Assembly: GCF_019924045.1 (NCBI RefSeq)
Contig: NZ_JAHXBN010000010.1
Span: 496,001-560,000 of the forward strand
Origin: Dyadobacter fermentans
GTDB taxonomy: Bacteria; Bacteroidota; Bacteroidia; Cytophagales; Spirosomataceae
DNA: 64,000 bases
Direction of reading: 5' to 3'
Made by a program: the position numbers and the translations under genes. The notes beneath the pieces were generated by a model. The model ran no database searches and was not told where the DNA came from. It worked only from the letters and a program-made list of their open reading frames with translations. Shown in pieces: positions 9,296-21,204 of the stretch. Within the stretch, counting starts at the first letter, position 1. Each line of letters starts with the position of its first letter.

Positions 9296-10864
9296 ATGAG
9301 GATTTCGAAAAGAGTATTGTGGCTCGGAGCCATGTGTGCAGGGTTTTGGAATGCGCCTGTGATGGCGATGGTTCCACAGGTGAGTTTGACGTCCGGGCAG
9401 GATACAGTTGAGACTATTGCTCAGGAAGAAGATGATTTGATGCCGTCACTCCCGGAGGTCGAGGAAATCGGAGCCAATCCGGCAGTACCACAAGAGCTTT
9501 TGAAAGAACGGTTTGCCAAGCTTGAAAAGTCAATTCCGCTTACTTATCACAAATCTTCGCACGAATTCGTAGAGTATTTTATCTACAAAAAAGCAAAATT
9601 CACGCAGACGATGATGGAGCGTATGCCGCTCTATTTTCCGCTGTTCGAAAAGGCACTTGCCAAACACGGGCTGCCTACCGAACTGAAATACCTTTCGATG
9701 ATCGAGTCGGGGCTGAATCCGACAGTAATTTCCCACGCACGGGCAGGAGGCCTCTGGCAATTCATGCCGGCTACCGGGCGGGAATTCGGTCTTTACCAGG
9801 ATAAATATATTGATGAACGCTTCGAACCGGTAAAAGCGACCGAAGCAGCTTGTCTCTATCTCAAACAGCTTTACAATATCTTCGGCGACTGGGAACTTGC
9901 ATTGGCTTCGTATAATACAGGACCGGGCAATGTGAAACGCGCCATGCGCCGCTCGCGCGGGACTACTTTCTGGACGATCTACAACGTACTTCCCCGCGAG
10001 ACCCGCTCTTACGTGCCACAGTATGTAGCGATGAACTACATGATGAACTACGGGTACGATCACGGCATTTTTCCTGAAAATACCGAGTTTCAGATCCCCA
10101 ACGATACCATCCATATCAACGGCTACATCGATCTCGCAACGTTTTGTAACAATGCCAGCATCGATTTCGAAGTACTCAAAAAGCTGAACCCGCAAATCAC
10201 CAAGACGATCCTTCCGGACCAGACGCGTGACTTCGTTTTGAAAGTGCCGAGCGTACGCTTCACTTACCTGACAAGCAACCGGGCTTCGATTATGGATTCC
10301 TGCACCCGGAAATACCTTCGCTCCGGCGTGATGGTGGCGAAGGCCGACAGCACCAAAACAGATTCGGTGGGTGGCAACGGATCGTTCCCTTATGTACTCG
10401 CATCGAACGTACAGAATGTGTCGGATGATGAAAATGATGACGAAGACGGCGAGGAAGAAACGATCCAGCGGAGCCGTACCAAACGCGTATCGTACACCGT
10501 CCGCCGCGGCGATAATGTAGCCGGCATCGCGCGGAAATATGGAGTATCGGTAGCGGCAGTCCGCAAATGGAACCACATCCGCCGCAATAATATCCGTAAA
10601 GGGCAGCGCCTCGTGATCTACAAAGAGGTAAAAGAAGCTGTGCCGGCAACCCGTATCGCAGCCAAAGCAAGGCCACAACAGGATGAAGAGCAAGTGGCGA
10701 AGCAGCAGCGTCATACCCGGAAACGTTATCATACCGTACAAAAAGGAGATACATTATGGATTATTTCGCAGCGATACGGTCTGGAAATCGGTCAGTTGAA
10801 AAAGCGGAACAAGATCAGGGGCAACTCGATCAAGCCTGGCCAAAAACTGATCATTTCTACCTAG
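9296..10864 (+). CDS. MltD-like membrane-bound lytic transglycosylase with two LysM domains
   Basis: Cleaves peptidoglycan to 1,6-anhydromuropeptides in the periplasm. The 522-residue protein has a signal peptide (1-24), an acidic linker, a goose-lysozyme-like SLT domain (about 100-235) with catalytic Glu137 in YLSMIESGLNPTVISHARAG and the GLWQFMPATGREFGL and ALASYNTGPGNV motifs, an all-helical region, a low-complexity acidic tract (DDENDDEDGEEE), and LysM domains at about 395-440 and 477-522 (both with KGD/RGD and GQ.L motifs). No lipobox Cys is visible, unlike E. coli MltD. The 255 bases before it hold no gene or clear repeat. Confidence 0.88.
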   Translation: MRISKRVLWLGAMCAGFWNAPVMAMVPQVSLTSGQDTVETIAQEEDDLMPSLPEVEEIGANPAVPQELLKERFAKLEKSIPLTYHKSSHEFVEYFIYKKAKFTQTMMERMPLYFPLFEKALAKHGLPTELKYLSMIESGLNPTVISHARAGGLWQFMPATGREFGLYQDKYIDERFEPVKATEAACLYLKQLYNIFGDWELALASYNTGPGNVKRAMRRSRGTTFWTIYNVLPRETRSYVPQYVAMNYMMNYGYDHGIFPENTEFQIPNDTIHINGYIDLATFCNNASIDFEVLKKLNPQITKTILPDQTRDFVLKVPSVRFTYLTSNRASIMDSCTRKYLRSGVMVAKADSTKTDSVGGNGSFPYVLASNVQNVSDDENDDEDGEEETIQRSRTKRVSYTVRRGDNVAGIARKYGVSVAAVRKWNHIRRNNIRKGQRLVIYKEVKEAVPATRIAAKARPQQDEEQVAKQQRHTRKRYHTVQKGDTLWIISQRYGLEIGQLKKRNKIRGNSIKPGQKLIIST

Positions 10865-10897
10865 AAATTAACGCTTCAACATACACATACTATTTTT

Positions 10898-11488
10898 ATG
10901 ATTGCCTACGTTAACGGGATTGTAACTTATAAAGACCCAGCGTACGCTATTATCGATGTCAACGGAGTAGGTTACGAGGTCAGGATCTCATTACAGACCT
11001 ACACTTCGCTCCCCGACATTGGTGCCCGGTGCAAGCTGGTAACGTTTCTCAATATACGGGAAGATGCCCACGTCCTTTACGGTTTTTGGGGGAATGATGA
11101 GAAGAAACTGTTCCTGGATCTGACAAGTATTTCAGGAATCGGGCCGTCGACAGCGCTCGTGATGCTTTCTTCTCTTTCCTCCTCGGAAATCCGGCAGGGA
11201 ATCATTGATGAAGACCTGCGCCTGATACAGTCTATCAAGGGCATTGGGTCCAAGACTGCTCAACGCGTAATCCTCGAACTAAGAGACAAAATTCGAAAGG
11301 AAGAACTCGTTTCAACAGGTACCAAGTCTGCTGAAACGTCGTCAAGCACTCTGCGGAGTGAAGCGTTGGCTGCGCTCGTTACTTTGGGTATTCCAAAGCC
11401 GACGGCGGAGAAAAGTCTGGATGCCATCATCAAGCGTGAAGGGCAATCCATTAGCGTTGAAAATCTGATCAAACTAGCGTTACGTTAA
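10898..11488 (+). CDS. ruvA: Holliday junction branch migration protein RuvA
   Basis: Tetrameric junction-binding subunit of the RuvAB branch-migration motor. The 196-residue protein has the OB-fold N-terminus (MIAYVNGIVTYKDPAYAIID), paired helix-hairpin-helix motifs (FLDLTSISGIGPSTALVML and LIQSIKGIGSKTAQRVILEL) and the C-terminal UBA-like domain III (AALVTLGIPKPTAEKSLD) that contacts RuvB. The ruvA-sprA-gcvH order is conserved in gliding Bacteroidota. ruvB is not here. Confidence 0.95.
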   Translation: MIAYVNGIVTYKDPAYAIIDVNGVGYEVRISLQTYTSLPDIGARCKLVTFLNIREDAHVLYGFWGNDEKKLFLDLTSISGIGPSTALVMLSSLSSSEIRQGIIDEDLRLIQSIKGIGSKTAQRVILELRDKIRKEELVSTGTKSAETSSSTLRSEALAALVTLGIPKPTAEKSLDAIIKREGQSISVENLIKLALR

Positions 11489-11587
11489 CCGGAACTGCAA
11501 TGATATTTGGTGAAAAATTTTACAACCGTAAAATCGTGTTGATGGATTTGTTTGTAAATACAACCTTCTCTAAATAAGTATATTACC

Positions 11588-14500
11588 TTGTCATCAACGA
11601 TCTACTCTTTTCTTTTTAAGGTATTAAGCATTTCGGCCGGAGCGGCGTTACTCGTAAACGTTTCGGGCGGCGAGGATGAACCATATTCGGAGCAGGCACA
11701 GGAATGGGCCATACTTGCGGACACGCTTAAAGAAGATACTACCAAGAAAAACATCGACAGATCGGGCTCTCAGCTCATCATGCGATGGAAGGATTATTAT
11801 TCCAACCGCATCACAGAACCGCGGCCGCGTTCACCATTCTATCTGCGGGAGCCTGGCAATATCTCCACCAACATTACGCTCGACAGTGCAGGAAAAATTG
11901 CAGTGACCGAGAAAATTCAGACTCCGGGTGTGGCCACACCGGGTGCCGCCGCACCCGGTGGCCCCACGCCAGGCATTGCCATGCCGGGTGGTACATTGAA
12001 TTATCGCTATCCCGAGCGGATGGATCTCGAAACGTATGACAAGATCCAGGAAGACCGCGCATTCAAAAGTCTCCTGCGCGAGTACGCGGGAAGGCAGGAC
12101 GGCAACAGCGCCATGGGCGCGCGCGGGCTGCTACCCAAGCTCGACCTGCCTCCGGGGTTGACCAAGCTGCTCGGGGATGATTTCGTGAATTTCAAACCAA
12201 CCGGCTTTGTATCGCTGGATCTTGGGCTTATGCACCAGTTCCTCGATAACCCCGCTATCCCAATCCGCCAACGGAAGAATACCCAGTTCATTTTCAATGA
12301 GCAGATCAACATCAACTTTGACGCCAAGCTCGGCGATCAGCTCGGGTTTCAGACCAACTTCGATACCAAGGCCAACTTCAACTTCGAGAATGCAATCAAG
12401 TTGAACTATAAAAACCCGGAAGAGAGTTTTATCCGGAAAATAGAGGCGGGTAATATCAACTGGGCCATTAATAGCCAGCTGATCCCGGGTGTTCAGAATT
12501 TGTTTGGTTTGAAAACAGAATTCCAGTTCGGACGCCTGAACGCTACTTTTGTTGCTTCACAACAGAAATCCAGCAAAGAGCGGATCACACTCCGCGGCGG
12601 TGCGCAAAGCCGTGATTTCGAATTGCGGGCCGATACTTACGACGAAAACCGTAACTTCTTTCTTTCCCAGTATTTCCGGAACATTTACGAAAGCTCTCTG
12701 CAAAACACACCAACGATTACTTCCGGTGTGACCGTAACGCGTCTCGAAGTATATGTGACTAACCGGACAACCACGACCGAGTCGCTACGAAACATTGTGG
12801 GTTTTGCCGATTTGGGTGAGCCTGCGCCTTACCGTGCCGGGAATCCTAACTTACAGCCGGTGCGTTCCACGTCGCCTGCGAGCAACGATGCCAACGGCCT
12901 GTACAAAAAACTATCGGATAACAACGCATTTCGGCAGGTCGACAATACCAATACCGCCATTACCGGGCTCGGCCTTGAAAAAACCATCGATTATGAACTG
13001 CTGCGTGGTGCGAAACGGTTGATCCTCGATCGTGATTATACATTCCACCCACAGCTCGGCTATATCTCCCTGACCAACGCGCTCCGCAACGACGAAGTCC
13101 TTGCGGTTTCTTATGAATACACCCTGAATGGCCGTGCCTTCAAGGTAGGGGAGCTTACCGAGGATTACCAGGCCCGGCAGGACAATGAAGTAATCGCCCT
13201 GAAATTGCTGAAATCGTCCACTATCCGGAACAACACCAAGTTGCCGATGTGGGATTTGATGATGAAGAACATCTATTCGCTTGGTACCAGCCAGATCGAT
13301 AAGCAAGGATTCCAGTTGAGGGTGATTTATAAAGATGACCAGACCGGTATCGATAACCCGAACTTGCAGGAAAGTAGCATTGCCAATATCCCGCTGATAC
13401 GCCTCTCCGGCCTCGACCGCCTGAATCCGGTCAATGACCTGCAACCCGATGGTAACTTCGACTTTGTCGACGGGATCACGATGGATAGCAAGACGGGGCG
13501 TATCATTTTCCCCGTACTCGAACCATTTGGTAGTAACCTGTCCAAAAAATTTGGTCCCGGCGAGGACGTGTACCGCAACAAATATGTGTTCAACGAACTG
13601 TACCGGACGACGATGATCGACGCGCAGCAGGTTTCGGAGCGCAACAAGTTCTTCATTAAGGGAGCTTACCAATCCAGTGGGGGAGCTGAGGTACAGCTGC
13701 CATTCGGCGTGCTGGAAACTTCCGTAACCGTAACCTCGGGCGGTGTGCCGCTTTCCCCGGGCTCGGATTATATCGTGGAAGCGCAGATCGGCCGTGTACG
13801 GATTTTGAATTCCAGTGTGCTTGCCTCGGGACGTGAGATCGTGATCGAGTATGAGCGCCCTGATATGTTCCAGAACCAGATCAGAACTTTGGTAGGAACA
13901 CGTCTCGATTACGTGGTCAACCGTAACCTGAGTGTGGGTCTGACGGCCATGAAATACAAGGAGCGTACCGCGGGCTTCCTTTCGAGGGTGTCTATCGGCA
14001 ATGAACCGGTGAACAATACCATGCTCGGGTTTGACGTGAACTTCCGCAAGGATGCACCGTTCCTGACGAAATGGCTGGATGCATTGCCGCTGATCCAGAC
14101 GAAGGAAATGTCGTCGATCCAGTTCAAAGGGGAATTTGCCAAATTGCTTCCCGGCGTTTCGAGAGATGTGAACAATCGCTCCCTGGTGGACGACTTCGAG
14201 GCCGCACGCACGGTGTATGACCTATCGCGCCAGCCTCAGAAATGGCGTCTAGCCGCAGTGCCCACGAAATTCCGAGACGGATTTACAGGTAAAGACCTGA
14301 ACTACGGCTATAAGCGTGCCAAGATTTCGGCCTATGCCGTCGATAACATCTTCGGGGGAGCGCAGGGGCTTGGAGGGGGATACCAGCCGCCTACCAACTT
14401 CGATGATACGGATCGCAAAAACTATTACGAACGACTTTACCTACCTAACCAGATTTTTCCGAACCGGCCGATCGCGGGGTTGGTAACATATCCGCAGCAG

Positions 14501-17500
14501 ATATTGGATATTGCTTATTATCCAAGCGAGCGCGGAATGTACAACTACAACACCGATCTCAATCCCGACGGCCGCATGAAAAATCCGAGAAACAACTTCG
14601 GGGCATTGAGCCGTGCGATTACGTCGGATAACGATTTTGATAATGCCAATATCGAAAGCATCGAATTCTGGATGCTCGATCCGTTCATCAATGATGGCAC
14701 TGAAAAAAGTCAGATCAGGGATGGTTTTTCTAAACAATCGAATACGACCGGTGGAAAGCTGGTATTTAACCTCGGAGATATTTCAGAAGATGTAATTCCC
14801 GATGAGCGCTACAACTTTGAAAATGGGTTACCGCTTGTACCTAAGCAAGTAGGAGTCAATGTCGATTCGACTGCATGGGGCTATGCTACCAAATCGCAAT
14901 ACCTGATCAATGCGTTCAGCAATGAGGACGGTGCGCGTCAGAAGCAGGATGTGGGTTTGGATGGCTTGACCAACGAAGAAGAGCGTGCTTTCTTTAAAAC
15001 CTTCATCGACCGCCTTCCTGCAAACCTGACGGCCGAAGCACGTGCGAAAATCCTTGCCGACCCCTCCGGCGACGACTTCCAGTTCTTCCTGGGTGCCGAC
15101 CTTGACGCCGAGGATAAGAAAGTGCTGGAACGCTATAAGAACTACATCGGGATGGAAAACAACTCGCCCGAAAGCCAGGGGAGGTCTGTAGATGTGACGC
15201 CGGCGTCGACGAATATTCCCGACGGCGAGGACATGAATGTCGATAACACTATCAACGACAATGAATCCTATTATGAATATGAGATAGACTTGAAGCCGGG
15301 ACAGCTTGCTGTGGGTAATGGTTATATTGTCGATAAAACGGTGAATACCGAGGATGGCCAGAGCTGGTACCTGTTCCGCGTTCCTATTAAAGAGTTTTCG
15401 GGTATGGTGGGAAGTATGAACGGTTTCAAGTCGATCCGCTTCATGCGCATGTACCTGACCGACTTCCAGCAGCCGGTTGTGCTTCGTTTTGCACAATTGC
15501 AGATGGTAGGACAGCAGTATCGTAAATACACCTACAATCTTGATGCCCCGGGCTTGCAGGAAGTTCCGGAGCCTTATGATGCGAAATTTACCGTGGGTAC
15601 AGTGAGTATTGAAGAGAATGGTCAGGCTAATGGCGCCACGAACAAATATGTATACAAAATCCCACCTACCTGGAAACGGGATCAGGACAACACACAGCGT
15701 CCGCCGCTGCAGCTGAACGAGCAATCGATGAGCCTTTGTGTGACCGGCCTTCGCGACGGGGATTCACGGGCAGTTTTCAAAAATGTGAACCTCGACTTGC
15801 TTTTCCGCAAGCGCTTGCGCATGTATGTACACATGCAGAACGAGCAGAACGAAGACAATATGGTGGGCGCATTTATGCGGATCGGTACCGACCTTACCCA
15901 GAACTACTATGAGATCGACCTTTCTGCCCTGAAAGCTACCCGGCCGGGAGAACAACCTGACACCGAAGTATGGCCGGAGGGTAATGAGGTCAACATTGCA
16001 TTGGCAGACCTGGTAGATGCAAAGGCGCAGCGTAACCGGCAAATCGATAAAAACCTGAGTGTGCCGTTCACCGTTCTGAGCTCCGACAGAAGATACAAAC
16101 TGACCGTAGTAGGTAACCCGGACTTGAGTGCTGTAAAAGTGATGATGATCGGTGTCCGCAACCCGAAATCGGTAGATGAGCATGCGAAGACATTTTGTAT
16201 CTGGGTAGATGAAATGCACGTCGAAGGTTTCGACGATACCGGTGGTATGGCGGCCATTGCGCAGCTGAATGCGAAACTGGCCGACTTCGCGACATTGACT
16301 GCCTCCGGCCGGATCGAGACGTTCGGTTTCGGTACCGTGCAGCAACGCATTGGTGAGCGCACGCGGAACTTTACTTCGGAGTATGGATTCTCTTCCAACA
16401 TTGCATTGGATAAGCTGCTGCCTGCCAACTGGGGTTTCCAAATCCCGCTGTTTGTAAGTTATGACCGGCGAAATGTGAAACCGCATTTCGATCCGCTCGA
16501 CCCGGATACGCCACTGAGTACCTCGCTCGATAATCTCCGAACGGACGAAGAACGTGACGGGTACAGGCGAATGGTGGAGGAAAATGCCGTCAAGCGAGGG
16601 TTCAACTTCTCGAACGTCCGGAAGATCAAGACTAAACCGGGTGCGAAAAACCATTTCTTCGATTTTGAAAACTTCGCATTCAGTTATGCATTCAGTGACG
16701 ATAAGCGAAGGAATATTCTGACGCAGGAGTACAATCAGCGTGCATACCGGGCTGGTATTTCCTACATGTATGCCAGCCAGCCGAAGGCGATCGAGCCATT
16801 CAAAAAGTGGAAGGCGACGGGCCGTTGGGCGGAGTTTATCAAGGAATTCAATGTGACGTTGCTGCCGAACATGGTATCGCTGCGTACTGATGTGGATCGC
16901 CGCTTCCTGAAAACCCAGCTGCGCAATGCCGACCTCACAACCGACGGTATACAGCCGCTGTATGAAAAATACTTCTGGTTCAACCGCTATTACGATTTCG
17001 GCTGGAACCTGACGCGCAACATGACGTTGACCTACGCCGCGACCGCCAACTCGATCATCGACGAACCGGAGGGCGATATCAACACCAGCGTTAAGAAGGA
17101 TTCGCTTTGGAGTAATTTCAAAAAGCTGGGACGTATCAAGAATTTCGACCAGAAAATTGACCTGACGTACCGCCTTCCGCTTGACAAAATTCCGGTGTTG
17201 GACTGGATGTCGGCAGACTACAAGCATTCGATTGGCTACAACTACCAGGCCAATGCATTGAATCTGAAAGATACGACGGGGTTACCGTTCGGGGATATTA
17301 TCCGTAACAGCCGCGAGCGGGGTGTTACCGGGAAAGTGGATTTTGTATTGCTTTACAACAAACTCCGCTACCTCAAATTCGCGAATACCCCTTCGGTTGC
17401 GAGAAAGAACTTTGCACGCAGCCCGGGTGATATCGAGGACATCGATATGCGTACGACCGACATTGTGAAGAGCCTTACGAGAGCCTTGATGACTGTTCGC

Positions 17501-18817
17501 GGTATCAATGTCAGCTACTCGGTTCTGGAAACGACGGCGTTGCCGGGTTATCTGAGGGCGCCTAAGTACTTCGGGCTCGATAATGCCAATGCGCCGGGAC
17601 TCGGCTTCGTGCTGGGCCAGCAGGACAGGAACTTCCAGATGAAGGCGGCGGAGAAAGGCTGGATTACGAAAAGCAAGCAGCAGAATATGCCGTTCCAGCA
17701 GACAATCGCCAAGAACTTTTCGGCGAATACCACATTGGAACCGTTCAAGGATTTCAGGCTGATCATCGAAGCGCGTTTGACGCGGCAGGATGCTTACCAG
17801 GAGTTCTACCGGCCCGATTCGTCCGGGAATTTCGCATCGCAAAGCCCGCTGCGGAATGGGCAGTTCAGTATGTCGTTCATGTCGTTCCGGACGGCATTTG
17901 CCAAAATGCGGAGAGATAACTCTTCGCCGGTATTCGATAAGTTCCGGGCATATCGTGCTATTCTGAGAGACAGGCTGAATGCGGAGAACAAGAGCGGTGG
18001 AGAATACAACGAAACTTCGCAGGACGTATTAATTTCGGCATTCTTTGCGGCTTACACCGGAAAGGACCCTAAAACGGTGCGCACCAACCCATTCCTGAAA
18101 TTCCCGATGCCGAACTGGGATTTGAGCTATACCGGCCTTTCGTCGATCCCGGCGTTCAAGCGTTTGTTCAGCTCGTTTACATTGCGGCATAAGTATATGT
18201 CCAATTACAGCGTTGGTAACTTCACCTCGTCGCTCGACTATGAGGCGCTTTACGTAAATCTTGCCGTGACGGGTTATCCATTATCGTCTCGATTGAACGA
18301 CCTTGGTCAGTACGTGCCGGTATTTGCGATGAGCACCATTACACTATCCGAGAAATTCCAGCCGCTCGTGGGCGTAGAGATGCGGACGCAGAGCCGTGTG
18401 ACCGCGCGCGTGGAGTACAACCGCGACCGTACCATTGCCTTGAACCTTTCGAACTCGCAGGTAGCAGAGCTCTTCAACCAGGACATCACGGTTAACATTG
18501 GCTTTACCAAAAACAATGTGCCGCTGCCTTTCAAGATCAATGGCGTGAAGAAGAAGCTGAAAAACGATATGACGATGCAGCTCGCGATGACGTTCCGGGA
18601 TACCCGCTCGATCCAGCGGAAGTTCGACGGCGAGAATATCCCGATCGCCGGAAACATCAACTTCCAGCTGCGTCCGACGGTGAATTACATGGTCAACAAC
18701 CGTTTGAGCGTACAATTCTATTTCGATCGCACGTTCAACGACCCGCTGGTTTCCAACTCATTCTACCGCGCGAGTACAGCCGGTGGCGTGCAGCTGAAGT
18801 TCAATTTGGCTGAATAA
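11588..18817 (+). CDS. sprA: Cell-surface protein SprA (type IX secretion translocon)
   Basis: The 2409-residue protein is the outer-membrane translocon of the type IX secretion system, a single-chain barrel of very high strand number needed for secretion of gliding adhesins and many enzymes. The length and content match SprA: the N-terminal SprA region (about 190-400, [18 protein letters not shown] and [19 protein letters not shown]), long aromatic barrel strands, and a C-terminal strand [19 protein letters not shown] Pro/Gly/Ala-rich tract (about 110-135, [17 protein letters not shown]) is a flexible linker. The start is TTG at 11588 with a hydrophobic N-terminus ([17 protein letters not shown]); no better start is seen. 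Flanked by ruvA and gcvH as in other gliders. Confidence 0.95.
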   Translation: MSSTIYSFLFKVLSISAGAALLVNVSGGEDEPYSEQAQEWAILADTLKEDTTKKNIDRSGSQLIMRWKDYYSNRITEPRPRSPFYLREPGNISTNITLDSAGKIAVTEKIQTPGVATPGAAAPGGPTPGIAMPGGTLNYRYPERMDLETYDKIQEDRAFKSLLREYAGRQDGNSAMGARGLLPKLDLPPGLTKLLGDDFVNFKPTGFVSLDLGLMHQFLDNPAIPIRQRKNTQFIFNEQININFDAKLGDQLGFQTNFDTKANFNFENAIKLNYKNPEESFIRKIEAGNINWAINSQLIPGVQNLFGLKTEFQFGRLNATFVASQQKSSKERITLRGGAQSRDFELRADTYDENRNFFLSQYFRNIYESSLQNTPTITSGVTVTRLEVYVTNRTTTTESLRNIVGFADLGEPAPYRAGNPNLQPVRSTSPASNDANGLYKKLSDNNAFRQVDNTNTAITGLGLEKTIDYELLRGAKRLILDRDYTFHPQLGYISLTNALRNDEVLAVSYEYTLNGRAFKVGELTEDYQARQDNEVIALKLLKSSTIRNNTKLPMWDLMMKNIYSLGTSQIDKQGFQLRVIYKDDQTGIDNPNLQESSIANIPLIRLSGLDRLNPVNDLQPDGNFDFVDGITMDSKTGRIIFPVLEPFGSNLSKKFGPGEDVYRNKYVFNELYRTTMIDAQQVSERNKFFIKGAYQSSGGAEVQLPFGVLETSVTVTSGGVPLSPGSDYIVEAQIGRVRILNSSVLASGREIVIEYERPDMFQNQIRTLVGTRLDYVVNRNLSVGLTAMKYKERTAGFLSRVSIGNEPVNNTMLGFDVNFRKDAPFLTKWLDALPLIQTKEMSSIQFKGEFAKLLPGVSRDVNNRSLVDDFEAARTVYDLSRQPQKWRLAAVPTKFRDGFTGKDLNYGYKRAKISAYAVDNIFGGAQGLGGGYQPPTNFDDTDRKNYYERLYLPNQIFPNRPIAGLVTYPQQILDIAYYPSERGMYNYNTDLNPDGRMKNPRNNFGALSRAITSDNDFDNANIESIEFWMLDPFINDGTEKSQIRDGFSKQSNTTGGKLVFNLGDISEDVIPDERYNFENGLPLVPKQVGVNVDSTAWGYATKSQYLINAFSNEDGARQKQDVGLDGLTNEEERAFFKTFIDRLPANLTAEARAKILADPSGDDFQFFLGADLDAEDKKVLERYKNYIGMENNSPESQGRSVDVTPASTNIPDGEDMNVDNTINDNESYYEYEIDLKPGQLAVGNGYIVDKTVNTEDGQSWYLFRVPIKEFSGMVGSMNGFKSIRFMRMYLTDFQQPVVLRFAQLQMVGQQYRKYTYNLDAPGLQEVPEPYDAKFTVGTVSIEENGQANGATNKYVYKIPPTWKRDQDNTQRPPLQLNEQSMSLCVTGLRDGDSRAVFKNVNLDLLFRKRLRMYVHMQNEQNEDNMVGAFMRIGTDLTQNYYEIDLSALKATRPGEQPDTEVWPEGNEVNIALADLVDAKAQRNRQIDKNLSVPFTVLSSDRRYKLTVVGNPDLSAVKVMMIGVRNPKSVDEHAKTFCIWVDEMHVEGFDDTGGMAAIAQLNAKLADFATLTASGRIETFGFGTVQQRIGERTRNFTSEYGFSSNIALDKLLPANWGFQIPLFVSYDRRNVKPHFDPLDPDTPLSTSLDNLRTDEERDGYRRMVEENAVKRGFNFSNVRKIKTKPGAKNHFFDFENFAFSYAFSDDKRRNILTQEYNQRAYRAGISYMYASQPKAIEPFKKWKATGRWAEFIKEFNVTLLPNMVSLRTDVDRRFLKTQLRNADLTTDGIQPLYEKYFWFNRYYDFGWNLTRNMTLTYAATANSIIDEPEGDINTSVKKDSLWSNFKKLGRIKNFDQKIDLTYRLPLDKIPVLDWMSADYKHSIGYNYQANALNLKDTTGLPFGDIIRNSRERGVTGKVDFVLLYNKLRYLKFANTPSVARKNFARSPGDIEDIDMRTTDIVKSLTRALMTVRGINVSYSVLETTALPGYLRAPKYFGLDNANAPGLGFVLGQQDRNFQMKAAEKGWITKSKQQNMPFQQTIAKNFSANTTLEPFKDFRLIIEARLTRQDAYQEFYRPDSSGNFASQSPLRNGQFSMSFMSFRTAFAKMRRDNSSPVFDKFRAYRAILRDRLNAENKSGGEYNETSQDVLISAFFAAYTGKDPKTVRTNPFLKFPMPNWDLSYTGLSSIPAFKRLFSSFTLRHKYMSNYSVGNFTSSLDYEALYVNLAVTGYPLSSRLNDLGQYVPVFAMSTITLSEKFQPLVGVEMRTQSRVTARVEYNRDRTIALNLSNSQVAELFNQDITVNIGFTKNNVPLPFKINGVKKKLKNDMTMQLAMTFRDTRSIQRKFDGENIPIAGNINFQLRPTVNYMVNNRLSVQFYFDRTFNDPLVSNSFYRASTAGGVQLKFNLAE

Positions 18818-18893
18818 CATTTTGATTTGGAAAATACAGCTTACATCATGTAATTTGCGCTCCAAAGATGTTCACTACTTACCTGATTTTATC

Positions 18894-19274
18894 ATGAATT
18901 TTCCATCAGAACTCAAATACACAGAAGATCACGAATGGATTCGTATTGAAGGGGATACGGCAACTATCGGCATTACCGAACATGCCCAGAATGAATTAGG
19001 TGACATTGTGTATGTGGACATTAACACCGTTGGAGAAGCGCTGGGCAAAGGAGATGTTTTTGGTTCGGTTGAAGCTGTGAAGACAGTATCCGACCTTTTT
19101 ATCCCGGTTGCAGGCACAGTGCTTGAAGTTAACCCCGACCTCGATGGCGAGCCCGAACTTGTCAATTCCGATCCTTACGGCAGCGGATGGATGGTGAAAA
19201 TCAGTCTGGCCAATCCCGGCGATGAAGACGGGCTGCTTTCCGCAGAGCAGTATAAAGAACTCATAGGTGCCTGA
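18894..19274 (+). CDS. gcvH: Glycine cleavage system H protein
   Basis: Lipoyl carrier that shuttles the aminomethyl group between the P, T and L proteins of glycine cleavage. The 126 residues fit the family. The lipoylated lysine is Lys63 in [13 protein letters not shown], and the C-terminus has the usual [11 protein letters not shown]. An in-frame extension to a TTG at 18822 would add 24 residues with no family match, so the ATG at 18894 is chosen ([15 protein letters not shown] is the standard N-terminus). It lies 76 bases after sprA. The other gcv genes are elsewhere. Confidence 0.95.
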   Translation: MNFPSELKYTEDHEWIRIEGDTATIGITEHAQNELGDIVYVDINTVGEALGKGDVFGSVEAVKTVSDLFIPVAGTVLEVNPDLDGEPELVNSDPYGSGWMVKISLANPGDEDGLLSAEQYKELIGA

Positions 19275-19284
19275 TATTAGGTTG

Positions 19285-19309
19285 AAGCTCCATCCGGAGC
19301 TTTTTTTTT
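19285..19309 (+). terminator. Intrinsic terminator after gcvH
   Basis: AAGCTCC (19285-19291), loop ATCC, GGAGCTT (19296-19302), merging into a run of nine T. A textbook rho-independent terminator 10 bases after the gcvH stop codon. Confidence 0.92.
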
Positions 19310-19354
19310 GAAACCGGTTCCATGTTGCATTCCGGTGTTTAGTTTGAAATAAAT

Positions 19355-20638
19355 ATGAAATTGTTAGTTAGCTCGGTTCGGGTAATTGATAAAACATCAC
19401 CCTTCAATGGTCAGGTGAAAGATATCCTGATCGAGGGAGGGAAGATTAAACAAATTGGTGACAACCTCGACGCAGGCAATGCGCAGGTAGTCGACGGCAG
19501 CGGCCTTAGCGTATCCGCGGGCTGGGTCGATATGCGCGTGCAAGGGCGCGACCCGGGCTTCGAGCATAAAGAGGATTTACATTCGGTGCGCGAAGCTGCG
19601 GCGCATGGCGGGTTTACGGAAATCGTATTGCTGCCAAACACCCAGCCGGTGGTCGATACGAAGGATACGCTCAATTACATTCGGCACAGCGGCTTCGGCG
19701 GGCTCGTTACATTGCATCCGGCGGCGGCGGTTACGAAGAAAGCCGACGGAGTGGATTTCACCGAAATGATGGATTTGCATCAGGCAGGTGCCGTAGCATT
19801 CACAGATGGCGAAAATCCGGTTCAGAATGCGGATTTGCTTCTGAAAACGATCCTGTACCTGCGTCCGCTGAATGCACTGCTCATTAACCGCCCCGAGGAC
19901 CGCGAGCTCACGCTCTACGGGCAAATGCACGAAGGCGTCACAAGCACGCTCGTGGGCATGAAAGGAATGCCGGCATTGGCAGAAGAAATGATGCTCATCC
20001 GCGACCTGAAACTCCTCGAATACGCATTAGAGAAAAATACTTACGATACCACCGCTCCGGTACTGCACGTTTCGCTGCTGTCGACCGTGCGGGGCGTGGA
20101 GCTGGTCCGCGAAGCGAAAGCGAAAGGCCTGCCCGTTTCGGCAGATATCGCAGCGCACCAGCTGGCATTTGAAGATAAGGACCTCATCGGTTTCGATACG
20201 AACCTGAAAATAAACCCGCCATTCCGCTCGTCGGAAGATAATGCGGCGCTACGCCAGGGACTGGCGGATGGTACCATCGACGCCATCGTGTCAGACCATA
20301 ATCCGCACGACGAGGAAAGCAAAAACCTCGAATTCGACCATGCCGATTTCGGTATCACCGCCCTGGAAACTGCATTTGCATTAGCCGTTATGCATAGCGG
20401 CCTCGTGGTGGACGATATCGTAGAGAAGCTGACCGTGCATCCACGCCGCATCCTGCGCCTGCCGGAAGTGAGCGTAGCAGAAGGCGCCGCGGCCAACCTC
20501 ACATTCTTCGACCCGAATAGCGAATGGGTATTCGGCAGAAGCTATTCCAAATCCAAGAATACACCGTTCCTGGGGCAGACATTGAGAGGACAGGTAAGAG
20601 GGGTGATCAATAATGGTAAACAGGAGTGGTTCAAATGA
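19355..20638 (+). CDS. Dihydroorotase-like protein lacking most metal ligands (pseudo-dihydroorotase)
   Basis: The 427-residue protein aligns along its length with class I dihydroorotases (amidohydrolase fold, pyrimidine synthesis), but most metal-binding positions are changed. The HxH of the GFIDxHxH motif is R61/Q63 (GWVDMRVQGRDPG). The His of the HxED motif is R179 (INRPED). The second His of HxxHxST is L241 (LHVSLLST). Only the DHNPH Asp (D314) and the general frame (PNTQPV, FTDGENPV, NPPFRS) are kept. By analogy with the inactive PyrX/PyrC-prime subunits that scaffold aspartate transcarbamoylase in some bacteria, a structural rather than catalytic role is likely. That is inference. It overlaps the next gene by 4 bases, so the two are translationally coupled. 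Confidence 0.85.
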   Translation: MKLLVSSVRVIDKTSPFNGQVKDILIEGGKIKQIGDNLDAGNAQVVDGSGLSVSAGWVDMRVQGRDPGFEHKEDLHSVREAAAHGGFTEIVLLPNTQPVVDTKDTLNYIRHSGFGGLVTLHPAAAVTKKADGVDFTEMMDLHQAGAVAFTDGENPVQNADLLLKTILYLRPLNALLINRPEDRELTLYGQMHEGVTSTLVGMKGMPALAEEMMLIRDLKLLEYALEKNTYDTTAPVLHVSLLSTVRGVELVREAKAKGLPVSADIAAHQLAFEDKDLIGFDTNLKINPPFRSSEDNAALRQGLADGTIDAIVSDHNPHDEESKNLEFDHADFGITALETAFALAVMHSGLVVDDIVEKLTVHPRRILRLPEVSVAEGAAANLTFFDPNSEWVFGRSYSKSKNTPFLGQTLRGQVRGVINNGKQEWFK

Positions 20639-21198
20639 ATTCGATTATAGCATATTTTAATAAACCTATTTTAAAACTGTCGCTGCTGTTCGGGCTGGCG
20701 CTGGGCATACTCGTCTTTGCGTTTTTCCTTGGATTATATGCAATGGGCATTGTGCCGCTGGGGAATAACAAAGTGCTCGACATCGGTATTCATATTATCC
20801 TTATCGCGGGTGCATGCTGGTATTACCGCAAGAAAGTCGGGAACGGCTTTTTGCATTTGTGGGAGGCATTAACCATCGGTTACGTTGTGAATACCGTTGG
20901 TGCATTGATTGCCGGCTGGCTGATCTATTTTTTTGTAACTTACATTGACCCTTCTGTTTTTACGGCATACGTTGCCCAGATGAAGGACCTGATGCTGCAA
21001 GGCAAAGCCGAGCTCGTCAAGAATATCGGGGAGGCCGAGTTTCTGAAGATGTATAATGGTGTGGGAGAAATGGCTACCTCGGAAATCATCACGGATGAAG
21101 TAGGGAAAAAAACGGTCATGGCGATCATCCCGATCCTGGTGATTTCATTGATTTTGAGAAAACAGGATTACAGCATCATGCAAAACAACAAATCTTAA
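20635..21198 (+). CDS. DUF4199 family membrane protein (first copy)
   Basis: The 187-residue protein has about four hydrophobic segments, at roughly 13-37, 45-60, 72-100 and 163-180, with an amphipathic stretch between the third and fourth (SVFTAYVAQMKDLMLQGKAELVKN). This layout matches DUF4199, a Bacteroidota family of unknown function. The ATG at 20635 overlaps the preceding stop codon (ATGA), which decides the start over a codon 9 bases upstream. It is followed after 6 bases by a second DUF4199 gene, so the pair is a tandem duplication in one operon. Confidence 0.75.
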   Translation: MNSIIAYFNKPILKLSLLFGLALGILVFAFFLGLYAMGIVPLGNNKVLDIGIHIILIAGACWYYRKKVGNGFLHLWEALTIGYVVNTVGALIAGWLIYFFVTYIDPSVFTAYVAQMKDLMLQGKAELVKNIGEAEFLKMYNGVGEMATSEIITDEVGKKTVMAIIPILVISLILRKQDYSIMQNNKS

Positions 21199-21204
21199 AC
21201 CTTC

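Noticed and set aside
9530..10741. Long open frame antisense to the lytic transglycosylase gene (403 codons)
   Set aside because: The plus strand encodes clear SLT and LysM domains; the antisense product has no domain character and arises from codon bias.
15764..17227. Long antisense open frame inside sprA (487 codons)
   Set aside because: The sprA frame is continuous and homologous throughout; the antisense frame is a composition artefact.
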